Positions 45,462 to 56,866 of a stretch of DNA of 64,000 nt are shown here, piece after piece. The notes below the pieces were generated by a model. That model worked only from the letters and a program-made list of their open reading frames with translations. It searched no databases and was not told the origin of the DNA. This stretch comes from Diaporthe sp. PMI_573 (lineage: Eukaryota > Ascomycota > Sordariomycetes > Diaporthales > Diaporthaceae), in NCBI GenBank assembly GCA_021399435.1, contig JAJTUP010000034.1, positions 372,001-436,000 of the forward strand, read 5' to 3'. The first letter of the stretch is position 1, and each line of letters begins with the position of its first letter. The position numbers were made by a program, and so were the translations under genes.

Positions 45462-47057
45462 CTAAACGGCCTTGAAGAAATGCTCCCCTCTGTTGAGGAC
45501 CTCTATAGACATGCCGACAGCCAAGTAACTCTCTGGGGACTCGGGCTTGTCGAAAAGGGGCGTCACCTGCATACCCAGGCAGCCCTTTTTCGGCGCGCCC
45601 TCGTCGATTTCTCTGCTCGCTCTAAGTGTCCTGTCTGGCTCGGCAGGGTGGCGAATTCCCGTCTCTGGGTCAACATTTGGCAACTTGCACCTATGATATG
45701 CGTCAGTATCTTGCAGTCCTAGCTGTGGGATTTAAAGCTCCCACGCGGTCACTCACCTCGTGGTCCGGCACGAAACGTGGAAGACTGACTGGTCCTCCTT
45801 GTGAGATGGATCCGTGAGCCGAATCTTTGTCCACGAGTCCTCGTCGTATGCAGGAGTGCCGCTGACTATAGTCGGAGCTTCTGTCAGTACCAAATGGGTA
45901 TCACAGAGAGAGAGAGACATAGAAAGGCTCGCACGAACCGAAGATATTAGCGCGGAACCTCTTGGGATCCAGATTGCCCAGGTCCGCATCCTTCTTAACT
46001 TGGGTTTTCAACTCTTGCACACTCGACAGACCGAGAATGTGCAGAGGATACTACACAAATCCTCTGGTCAGTCAAATAACTCGCGACTTGTGACATGGTT
46101 CCTTGTTATAAGAAGAAGAAGAGGTGTGCTCACAGAGTCCTGGAAGCTCACGACCGGCTGATATCCAGCCGCCTCCTTCGCCGGGGCGCACTTGAACACA
46201 GGACGCAGGCCCTCCGGGTCGATGCGGAAGAGCCCCAGGCGGTTGCTAACGCCCAGGTAGCGCCTCAGCGCCTCGGGCAGCTCGCTCCCCATGTTCAGCG
46301 CGGTGGCCGTGTCCTTCCAGATGCGCACGCGCTCGCGCGTGTAGCCCTTGGCGGTGATCTCCGCGGCCGAGGGGAACGCCACGGGGAGCAGGACTTCCTC
46401 CTCTGGCACCGCCCTCCAGCCCCTCAGGCACTTGGCCGCGAACGACTGCAGGACGCCGGCGGCGCCGGCCTGCTTGTGGGGGAAGCGCAGGACGAGGAAG
46501 GTCTCGTCTGACTTGGTCTCCCTCTCGCCGCCCCTGAGCTTGTCCAGGTCCGGTTGCCACAGCTCCACCTCGACCGTGGCGAGCAGGGGGAACTGCCGCT
46601 GCGTGATGAATTCCCAGGCTGGCTGGTCGTCCTTGGCCTCGTCGTCCCGGCCGCCGCCAGCGCTCTTGAGCTGGGCGAAGGTGAAGAGTCTGTCGAACTC
46701 CAGGCCGGTGCGGACGACCTTTGCCCTGGCGACCTCGATGCCCCTGCACGACTTGATGGGGTAGATGAAGAGCGACTTGACCTCGGCCTCGCCCGAGCCG
46801 GCAGTGTCGGCGGCGCGGTGATCACGGAGGTTTGACTTTGATGGCTGCAGGCCGAGCCTGGTGTGGGTTACCGGGAGTGCATCGCTCTTCCGCGGCGGGA
46901 ACGGCGGGAACAGCACAAAGACCGGGGCGCAAAAGGCACAGAGGGTCACGACCAGGACCAGTATCGAGGCCGCGTCGAAGGGGGCGGCGGCGGCGGGGAT
47001 GGTGATGTTACCTGCCGTGACGTTGGACGCTGGCAGGTACTTGTCCATGTACCCCAT
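45462..47057 (-). CDS. MOSC-domain protein, mARC-like molybdenum-cofactor reductase
   Basis: Four exons (47057-46134, 46050-45939, 45865-45757, 45690-45462) give 457 residues. A single hydrophobic segment at residues 29-51 could anchor it in a membrane. The MOSC N-terminal barrel starts near residue 93 (VKSLFIYPIKSCRGIEV). The C-terminal MOSC domain contains RCKLPNVDPETG. Its Cys383 aligns with the cysteine that binds molybdenum in mitochondrial amidoxime-reducing components. Related proteins reduce N-hydroxylated compounds with electrons from cytochrome b5. The C-terminal GCLGMQVTPL is also typical. Introns are small (69-83 bases), with donors GTGAGC, GTTCGT and GTGAGT. An unspliced reading of exon 1 ends soon after the junction. 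Substrate and membrane (mitochondrial outer or ER) are unknown. Confidence 0.88.
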
Positions 47058-50000
47058 ACTGTGCTGACGGTCAGGCGGTTATAATAGGCTGCTCAGCCTT
47101 TACAGTCTGTGATGCAATATAGAAACACACTTATGTGGGAATGATAAAGTGTATTTCCGCGGCCTTGGTATTTCGAGGCAGCAGAGACGATGAGGGTGAG
47201 CTGGCCCGCGAAAAGAGTCGGTGTTTGGGCCCCTCGGATAACAAGGAGTCATCTTGCGACACTTGAAGGTTTGGGAGGCGCCGTTCACCGTCTGATTCTC
47301 CCCCGACTCACGCTACGCTACCTACGGAGTACTGTGCCAGGGGCCCAAACTCCTTGATGATGGGCTCAGGTCGTTCATTTTTATGACCAGACGACACAGT
47401 AGGACCAAGATGATATCTCGTGATGCCGATTCTGGTGTTGCAACGAGATTTGTACCCTAAAAGCCGACGCGAATTCTGTATTTCCCGAGGTTGTCCCAGG
47501 TCCACACGAGGCGAGCAGCTGAGGTCAATCGTTGAACCCCGCCAGAGACCAGGGGCGTGTTTGACGTTTGACAGGCGCTGGAGAGCTCAGACCACCACAG
47601 TCTGGAGCCCCAGAGAGCCCCTAGCCAAATGCAAGCGGCAGCTGGCCGAGGAAAGCCACGTGGAAGTTTGCCGGGTGGGGGGGGGGCTCTGGCCGAGACA
47701 GGCCATCGCAACCTGGCACCTGGCACCTAGCACCCACGGTAACATAACCCCACAGGGTCGAGACGGTGCCCTGGGCAGGAAATCACGCAAGGACTGCGAC
47801 TTGCCGCTGCTTGCTTATTACTGCCCACCGGTGATGAATAGCAGCAGTCCTTGGTGAACCCACAGCAGACACCCCTTGATATTTCGCTCGCGGCGAATGA
47901 CGAAACCGAATGGATAGGCCTTCTTCTCAAACTTTTTGCAGTGCGTCGCCGTCTCGTGGACCCCTCGGCTCGGCTGTGGACAACCCGACCACCGTGCTGA
48001 GAAGTAGCCATTTCCCGTCGGCTGGCGGTCGGCGACTGTGTAGATGAAACCCAGTCGAGATATTAGGGGCTTGCCTCGATGCTGCTACTGCCAGAATGCG
48101 ACGTTGTGAGGCTTCATCTTGGCTGATCGGTCCAACGGCTTCGCGCCTGGCTTATCGAGATTAGATCACCTGCAGGTGCTAGGCCGTACCGTGCCGTGCC
48201 GTGGCACGCTGTACTGTATCCTTCTGTAACCCGGAGCTGGGTATCCCACCTCCCACGTGTACCTTTACGCGAATCTGACAGTCGACAAAATAGTGTAAAC
48301 CATCGATGACCGTCACATTCCCCAGAGGCTGTTGCTGCTGCTGCCTCCTGGGCTTGTGATGGATCACGTTTCAAGAGGGCATCCTGCGGCCCACCACCTG
48401 ACATCCTGCCGTCCAGCGGGCCGCTGCGAGCCCCAAGCCCAGGGAGTCTACTCAAGGTCGCAGTATCTCTGCAGGAATAGTTCTGCAGGACGGCCGTGGA
48501 TCGAGCAGTTCCCGATTCCGGACGCTACCCTCTTTTTTCCGTTGCCCATCACTCACTGCTTGCTTCAGCAGGTAGGATCCAAGGATTGTTGTGGCTTGCG
48601 CTACACCCGACGCACGACGCGTGAGCGGGCGGCATTGAAGCGGGTTGGTGGTTGTGTGGTCGTTCGAAATCGGCTGCAACGGGAAAGTACAGATGGCCTG
48701 CCTAATTGAGCGGTTCCCATACGAAGACTTACCTAGTTAGCCCGTGTGGGGCGATCTTGCCAACTACCTGGCACGTAGTGGAACATTTTCACACGGGATA
48801 AAGTGTGTATACCGTGCAGTGGTTATACGACTACTGTAGCTGCAAACCGCCAACAGACGTTGCTCGGCATCCCCGGCTCAGATGAGTTGAGGGGTGTGCC
48901 AGCAGGCGCCGACAGGTGCATGTCAATGCTCCACGGCCTGCCCAGTTGCTGATGATTGATGGAAAAGACCGAACCCCCCGGGACTGCGTGCAATGCGAGA
49001 GGTCAACCGCCAGCTTTCAGCTAGCGCCAAGAGCCTTCCTTCTCAAAGAGGCCAGAATGTGATGCGCGGCCAGCAAAGCAATTTCGAGAGATGCCGGGAT
49101 GATGTCCACTGTGTATGGCGATGGGACCGTGAAGACTGTGTGCGCGCGCGTTATTGTACTCGCCAGAGATCACACCGGAAAATTGCATCGTACATCAGGT
49201 CCTGGATACCCTGTGGGTCCAAGTGCTCCCTGGCGGGACCGCGAATTTAAGTGCTTGATGCAATCGACATGCCTTTTAGTTGCTGCGGTATGAGAGGTTG
49301 CGACTTACTTGGGGGGAACGCGCCCAGCGAGGCTTAACCACAAAAAGGTTGGGTTCTGCTCGAGAAAATCGTGTCATAATTCCAGTGTGGAAAAGAGTGG
49401 TAGACTAGTTATTAGTATGTACAGCAGACAAAATGTAGCCGCATCTAAGGTGCGGTAAGGGTCCAAGCCTCGAGGGCTTCGGTGGGCAGAACAAGGTTGG
49501 AGTGATTCCGAATTCGTGGTTCTTAACTGGGGTGGGCAGGTCCACCCGTGGCCGCTCTGGGCTCTTTTGGGACGACGGGGCGTCGTGGGCCATTGGCCAG
49601 GGGCCCGGCTCGTACTGCGCAGCCTGGCTGGCTGGGCGGCTCCTCGTCCCAGGTACTATCCTACCCATTTGCCGTCTGAATGGCTGGAGTGGTAGCGGGC
49701 GTCGCTTTCCAAAGGACTGGGACGCGGGCTGGCCCAGCCGGGGCCCGACAGCCTGGGACAGTAAAGATCGCCAGGTACCGGGACTGGTTTGGACTGTGGA
49801 TTGGACTGAACTGGGCTGAAGACTGACCAAAACACTCCAGTTTCCGTGATAAAGGAACCACGAAAAGGAGTGTTGTGATTAATCCTGTGGCACCGCAGTG
49901 CCGAAGACGCATAGCGTTGCTGTTGCATGACACCGGCCAGGGCCTGCGTGTTGAGGCCATGTACCTGCCTGTCCTGCATGAAGACGGGAAGGCACATGAT

Positions 50001-50620
50001 TCGGGATGCATCCATAGGGCATGGACGTGATTTTGGCCAAGGCCCAGCAGGTCTGGCCTGGAATACGGGTGTTTTTCTTTTCTGGAGTTGTGTCGAGCCA
50101 GTGACTCGAGCGCGTCAAGGTTCAGTCGGGTCTGAAATGAGCATGCTGGTGAATCTCGGCAGACGGATGTTGGTGAGGATGGGCAAATTGAAGGACACAA
50201 AGTCAGGTGGATGCCCGCCCCCGAATCAAGCCGGCGCCAGGTGTTTACAAGAGGAAATGACGACCGCAGGGTAGGGACCGGGAGCAGAACTGAGACCGGG
50301 ACCAGGAGGGCACCGTTCCTAGGCAATGTATCATTGCATGCCTTGCCTTGGTTGTTGCTGGTCGGGGATGGTTGGTCTGGCGTGCGAGCCTGGGAGGCTG
50401 CGAGTTTGAGGGCCTTGTTCCCACGTGAAGGTTCGTCTGATCTTGGGACGGTCGGCCCCAGCCGCGCAGGCACAGTCACACTCGGCTGATCGGGCTGACG
50501 GGGCTGACCCAAGTGCAGCAGCACCATGGATGCCAGGCTTGCGAGCAGCGTCGGCAGCACCAGCAGAAGCAGCACGGGCAGCAGCTCACTGGCCCGGCGT
50601 GTGAGGGGGAGATGGCACAT

Positions 50621-50647
50621 GGGCGAGATGGGCGAGATGGGCGAGAT
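50621..50647 (+). repeat. 9-base tandem repeat, GGGCGAGAT x3
   Basis: Three perfect copies of a 9-base unit in the gene-poor region. The role is unknown. Confidence 0.9.
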
Positions 50648-50889
50648 GGAGGGCACACAGCTGGGAGGTCGGGCAGGTCTGTGTGGCAGGGAGAGGGTGG
50701 GGTGGAGCAGCTCGGATATCATATCAGCTTGTACATGTACTGCAGGCTTGCGGTTCCCGGAGCCGCGTATGCCGTACCGGTACCGACTTGCAGGTGCGCA
50801 CTGATCAGCATGGGTCGGCGGCCTGACTAATCACCCGAAAGCCAGATGTCGCACTGTCGCCTGTCGCCCGTCGCATGCCGTCCTGGTTC

Positions 50890-50950
50890 AAGCACCCAAG
50901 CACCCAAGCACCCAAGCACACCCAAGCACCCAAGCACACCAAGCACCCCA
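50890..50950 (+). repeat. Minisatellite of AAGCACCC units
   Basis: About seven tandem units of AAGCACCC, two of them with a 1- or 2-base variation (AAGCACACCC, AAGCACACC). It sits inside the 7.4-kb gene-poor stretch. Copy number is likely to vary between isolates. Confidence 0.9.
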
Positions 50951-53900
50951 CATCCTGGCCCCGAAGTAGGCAAGCCGGAAATGCTGGTCATCAGGTATGG
51001 GTGCCAGCCTGCCAGGGGAGGAGGGTTGACGGACGAGGGGAGCCCAGATGGGTCTCGTTCGTCAATGGCTGTCACGGCACAGCAATCCCATATTCTGGGT
51101 GGGCGGCACATCAACCTGCATCTTGGGGGTCCGGGGGGGCTTGCATCTGGATCTCGTTGGGCTGGGCTGGGCTGAACCAATGTCGTCCCAGGTCGACCAA
51201 GCAGCCCAAGGTCACTCGACAGCAACACTCCAGGCCCAGACCACTTCCACGACGGCGGTTGCGCCTCCCAGCATCGTTGCATGGTTGACCGGTGTCTTGC
51301 AGCACAAGAAGGGAGCACCGTGCCTGCGGCGGCCCAGATGGAACAACACAAGGTGTGAAGAAGGGGAGGAAGACTAAGACTGACAGGCCAATAACCAAGA
51401 ACGCATTCTTCAACACGCGGCAGCCAACTACTGCCCGGGGTCCGCCAGCTTGTCCAACGGGTCTCGTTGATCGACAACTCGGGCAGCCACGCAGCTAGCA
51501 TCTGGACTGTCAGAACCCATCCCATCGTTGCTCTTACTCTCTCACCCAGACCACTATTCTCGGATCCACCACTTGCTCCTCTCATGTCCCCAGCGCCGCG
51601 GCCCGACAAATCCACGCGTGATGAAGGCACCCCTGGCCAGTGGTGTGGGTTTGGTCGTCCTTGGCCGCTTGATTGCACGCGACCAGGATCAAGCTTTGTC
51701 CAGAGCCTGGGTTTCGAATTCTATCATACGCAGTCCTTCCTTGACTTCATCTGGCAATCCTTCTTGGAACATGTGGAGCAATTCTCCAACTTTGGCAGCG
51801 GGGCGCTTATCACCAGTATACATCACGCCGGCATGCCATCGTACAGGCTGGGATGGCAAGGCCACCCACCCTGCTTGCCACCCTGCTCTTCTACCCTCCA
51901 TAATGGCCCTGGGGGGGTGTGGCTGCCATGGGAGCCTCGACTACATGGGGGGCTGCCTGAGGGTAACTCATTCGTACCCCGGTTTCACCGGGAGATCCAC
52001 ACAGTACCATCTTGGCCCTGGACGCCTCCTCTATTGTCGACAAGAGCTGTTCTTGCCACAGGAGGCGCCTCTGCAGACTCCCGCGGCTGACCATCCAAGT
52101 GCTGCTACAATAATCTGCCTCAGGACGTACCCAGTCAGGTCACTGCTGTGACAAACTGTGGGCTCGGGATGAGCAAGCCCTGTGGGTGGCCACGGCCCCG
52201 CCTGTCCACTTCCATCGTCCGAGTTGTCTGTGAGGCCTGGAGCCGCTCATGGGTCAGTAGTATCAGGAAGTAAAGATCCCAAAAACCTGCAGGGTATTGC
52301 CTGACACGGTCTGTCAAGGGTCCCGCCAGATCCCAGTTCACACACCCATGTGAGATGAGGTCTGAGGTCTAGCCCATGCAGGCTTTACCGTAGGTAGGAA
52401 TCCTCCACCTCGGTGGTATCCCCAAGCCTCATGCTGGGACAGTACCACGGCATCAGCCAACTTACCAGGTACTTGCGCAGTTCCTATTGCGGGGCGTTGA
52501 CTGAGAGTTTCGACTGGGATCTGACAGTTGCACCCCAAAATCCTCAACCGGTCCATACAGAAATCGCAGGACCAGTGAGGCAGGACCACCTGCTGCTTTG
52601 CGGACGCAACCCAGGCACCATCCACCCCAGCGAGCGGAAGCAGAACGGGCCATCCCTAGCTTTTTCGATACCCACTGGATGGGAAATACAAAGGTAGCCC
52701 TTGTTCAAATATAGGACCAGCATGCCTTAGCACAAAGCTCATCGAGGCCGGCCCTGTCGACTATACTCTATCTACGTCTGTCACCAAATCTAGAGGTCAA
52801 CAATCTTCCCAGACGAAGAAGCTGGGGGCATCGACGGAACTACGAGTCCAGCCAGTACAGCATGTAAGGCCACCCGGATCCTTCGATAATTGCGTGGACT
52901 TCTCGTCATATCTGGACTTTGCTGGATAACTAGTGCGTATGCAACTGACCCTTGTGTAGCGAAATATTCTCTTCACTCCCTTCCACCAGCTTCCGGGCAA
53001 GTCGCCTTCTAGAGGCCCGACCAATTTCAGCACGTGGTATAATTCAGAGACGCTGGTCTCATCCGCGGACCCGATTACTACCACAGTTTAGACCGACCCC
53101 TTTACTTGCTCAGTCTAGTCTCAGCTCTCTTCTATTGAAGAACTCGAGGTGCAACAGAGCGTCTTGTCATATTGTACCCGAACGATTGACTCTCACATCC
53201 CCACCTAGCTCACCATTGGCTACCATTCAACCACCACTCCCGGCAGTTCGGTCGTCCCAGATTGCCTCTACGCTCCCTGACCGGTACCAGTGATCTCGTG
53301 TCAGACCAAAGAGGTTATGACCAGGCAGACAGCACCGAAGTGCAACTCACATGCCGCATAGCAGATCAGCATTCTAGTCCTGAGGCGTGGACGAGCTGCT
53401 TCCCTCAAGGGAGCGTGTTTGCTACCCGGAGCCTCTAGTCTCTCTCCCCTAGCAGCAGATGCGCAGAACACTGTGGGGGGCTACTCTCGGCTGGCGAATA
53501 CATCTTCGCTGCATACATACCCTTGTAGGTTGCCACCTCCATAGTCACACCGGTAAGGTTGTTGCAAAAGTCGTACCAGTACCTCAAAATACCACCGTCA
53601 TCCCCTAGGAAGAATTGCCCTGGTCACATATCTGGGGTACTCAGCAACGTGCCCGCTATCACCCGGGACACCTTTCCTTCCCATACAGAAACACAGCCCC
53701 TCCCTGTGCCTGTCCTATCCGGGCGCAGTCTTCACCACATAACCACCTGCCTTTTCTCTGCCTGGCGGTTGACAGGCCAGTGAATGAAAGCTGATCAACA
53801 ATTCGATCAATCTTAGAATCAGGCTGGCTCGCACCGGAGACATTGGCCCCACTGAAAACCTAAGCTCAAGTCAATATTCCCGTCCCGTCCCGCTATTCCA

Positions 53901-54325
53901 GTTGCCCCCCTCTTCGTCGTGGGTATTCCCGGAGCAAGCAGTTTACACACTGCTGTGGTGGCAGGCTCTCCAGCGAAAGACAACTACCTTGTGAGCAGAC
54001 AGACTCCTCGCCTGCTGAGCCCCAACTAATGGCACCACTGCACCACTAGGTCTCTCACATCACTGATCAGTGCCTTGTGCAACAAGTCGCCCTGTGCTGG
54101 ATTTTGCACAAGTCGCGTTGCCTGGGCGGAACGTCACAGCTACGACTAAAAGCCCAAATTCCGGAGCATCATTTGCGGCCGTTCGGGGAGTGTCTGTCTC
54201 TGCTAATTCTCTTCCACGCGGTGCTGAACTCCAAAGGCTTTGCCCGCAACAAGCTGAATCGACTTTTGCGCGGGTTGTGGTTCATTGATGGCCTGGCCCC
54301 CTCACGACTTGATTCTATTTCAGGG

Positions 54326-54448
54326 ATGCTAGAGCATGCTAACAATCCTTACCCTTCGACGACAACGACGACGAGGGTTAAGTATACCAACACTCCGCGT
54401 AATTCTCACATCAGTGCAGAATATAGACGCAAGCCCAAAGAGTCATGA
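54326..54448 (+). other. Possible uORF overlapping the Zn2Cys6 factor start
   Basis: A 40-codon frame starts at ATG 54326. Its TGA stop overlaps the ATG of the transcription factor (ATGA at 54445-54448). Whether it is in the mature transcript is unknown. A CTATTTCAG just before it could also be a 3' splice site of a leader intron. Confidence 0.35.
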
Positions 54449-56866
54449 GCGAGTACTATCATAACTTTCTGTCCTCAGTGTCAGGACTGGGGACCAACTC
54501 CGGCTTCAACTCGCAGGAGGCGCCCCCGGCACCTCCTGCTGCTTTTGGCACGGGCGGCAGCATCGAACCAAATAAGTTCCAGAACATGACATATTATTCT
54601 GGTTTCCCAGAGCCTGGGTCGTTCCAAGCACCGAGGTCCCAGCGAAACAGACGAAAGTCGGCACCCGGCGCGGATCACATCAAACATAGAAGAACTCGCA
54701 GCGGCTGTTTTACCTGCCGTGGTAGACGGGTCAAGGTGCGCCACGGCCTCGAGTTTCTTCCCCAGATATATATGGCTAACTACTTCCTAGTGCGACGAGA
54801 CGCATCCCGTCTGTGAACGTGGGCAATGTTCCATCCCCCTACGCACCCTCGTTTGGGATACTGACATCAGTGACAGGATGCCGCAAAGGTTCACGAGACT
54901 GCGTGTATCCAGATCCCCCATCTTCAAAATACTCCGTCCCACATGGAGGCAAGGATGCGGACACCAGTCGTCAGGCAAGTCCAGCATCTTCAAATGAGGA
55001 GGAAGATGACGCAGACCAGGACGCAAGGTTGAGTCCGATCCCGGACGAGGACGAAGACGACTTAGGGAGCGTCTCCGAGCAGTCAATTCCACCCACGAAA
55101 AGCCTCAGGCACATGAGCACGGCATCTTCTTTGAACCTGAAGCGACTCTTGACTCGAACTCGTCAGCCTTCTGAGACATCTTCTCAAGAAGGTGCCAAAG
55201 GCTCGTCGCCGACGAGGTCGATCGGAACGACCGGCAGCCATACTCCGCTGATGGCAAACCTACCAGATCTACTGTTCAGCACAGTTCCAGACTTCTCCCA
55301 CCTTCCAGCCGATTTGAGATATTACCTGGAGTATTTTCTCGACAATATCACGCATTACCACTATGGTGTACACCGAGACTTTGGTGGCTTCTTTCGAACA
55401 ACACTTATCAGCTTGGCGCTCCGTAACGAGCCCTTGCTACATGCTATCGTTGCATTCGCGGCATACCATCAGACACTCGGAGACCCGAATGGTCAGCTGC
55501 CGGAATTCCTGAAATACTACAACAGAGGTGTCACTCTGCTTCTGGACCTTCTGAAAAATGGGGACAAGCATGAGCTCACGACGCTCTTGACAATTTTGCA
55601 GCTAGCGACAATAGAGGTGCGTACTGCGTGAGGTAGTCTGCGCTCTGTGCTGGGTCCTAACCTGTGAGAATAGGAGTATCTTGGCGACTGGGTGAACCTG
55701 ATGGGCCACCAGAAGGCAGCCCTTGAGATCTTGAGTCAGCTCTTCACGCCTCAGTCTATTGTGGAAACGTCGCTCAATCGCATCATCCTGTCATGGTACA
55801 TTCGCTTCGACATTCTTGTCGGGCTGATGGGAGGATTCGTGACGAGCCTCCCACGAGACTGGTTCGTCGCATTCGACGGGCATTGTCGAGCGAGACTAGC
55901 AAGCGAGCCCGAAAATTTGGACTGGCTATATGAGAAGGCCGAGAATCGTCTTCGTCTGATATGTCACGATATCTCCCTGCTTGTTGCCAGACGTGCTAGG
56001 GATAACGTGGAAGGGGCATCTGTCACTGCGGAACACGAGACTGTCGCCCGGCAATTGCGGGAGTGGAGGGAAACCCTTGAAGTCGCCCTCACAGATCCTT
56101 CTCGTCGGGTAATTCTACCCTCCCATCCCTCAGACGAGACCTTCGGTGCTTCATCATCACAGACGGCACCCTTGTACGACGCTCCCTTATCTTCAACGAC
56201 ATTGCTACTTTGCGAATGGCATGCCACGGTGATGATGCATCTGTATCAGGCAAGCCAGGGCAGTCAAGGCCAAATACTATCAGAGCTGGGGAGTCTGTCA
56301 CAGCACGCCGAGGCCATCAGCCAGATCTTCAGCGCTAGTGAACAATGGGCTTCCGGTCCAAAGGGCTTGCTGATTATGCTCCACCCTTGCCTGACGATCG
56401 CATCGATGTTCCTCCCGCCAAGCCCCGCCAGCAACTTATGGTTGAGGAACAAGTTCGCCTTGCTCGAAAGCTCTGGGTGAGTGGTGGGCGTGTTCCGCTG
56501 CAAGCCGCACGGCTAGCCCCACTATCAAATGTGACGCTGACTTGTGTTTTCAATTCTACTAGCTACATATTCCCGATCACGGTGCGAAGAAGAATGGCGG
56601 AGCTCTTTGAAGACGAGACAGTGGTCCGTTGGTGGCTCCCAGATGACCACGGGTTCAGTCCGATGTTGCAGAGCGTCCGGGCTTTTGCAGATGAAAGGAA
56701 CGAGGCGGCCACTTCTGCTAGGACTGAGGGCCTTCAGGACATGAAAAGTGTCTTTGCAGCCTTGCATCTTGGAGGCGACACGAGTCCTGTTGCGGGAGCC
56801 GGGGGCAGCATGCTGAGCCCTCGTAAGGCAGGAAAGGACAGCAGCATCAAAAGCCAAATGGGGTGA
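54445..56866 (+). CDS. Zn(II)2Cys6 fungal transcription factor
   Basis: Five exons (54445-54735, 54791-54818, 54877-55616, 55674-56476, 56563-56866) give 721 residues. The DNA-binding binuclear cluster is CX2CX6CX6CX2CX6C, at Cys88, 91, 98, 105, 108 and 115, within RRTRSGCFTCRGRRVKCDE. It is assembled from three exons, the middle one only 28 bases. A Ser- and Asp/Glu-rich linker (about residues 130-250) follows. A large helical domain of the PF11951 type (fungal-specific factor, second class) then runs from about LPDLLFSTVPDFSHLPADLR to FPITVRRRMAEL. The target genes cannot be told. The first in-frame ATG is used, with an in-frame stop 21 bases upstream. It is preceded by an unusually long non-coding stretch, which suggests complex control. 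Confidence 0.9.

Larger units (their letters stand above)
47058..54444. other. 7.4-kb gene-poor region between MOSC gene and Zn2Cys6 factor
   Basis: No coding region is supported across 7.4 kb. The longest frames (minus strand 49661-50722, 353 codons; plus strand 51467-52151, two overlapping of 207 codons) are rich in Pro, Arg, Ser and Trp. They match no family and behave like chance frames in GC-rich DNA. The stretch has a 10-G run (47677-47686), GGACTGG and GGGCTGG words around 49780-49820 and 51160-51180, and two small tandem repeats near 50.6 and 50.9 kb. The 52.7-54.4 kb part has more balanced composition and may be leader sequence of the transcription-factor gene. Non-coding RNA or a long promoter is possible but not shown. 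Confidence 0.55.

Noticed and set aside
49661..50722. 353-codon open frame on the minus strand
   Set aside because: Composition is Pro/Ser/Arg/Leu-rich with no domain. It lies over tandem repeats in GC-rich DNA, and overlapping long frames exist on the other strand, as expected by chance.
51467..52151. Two overlapping 207-codon frames on the plus strand
   Set aside because: Each is in a different frame of the same DNA, neither resembles a known family, and no splice pattern extends them.
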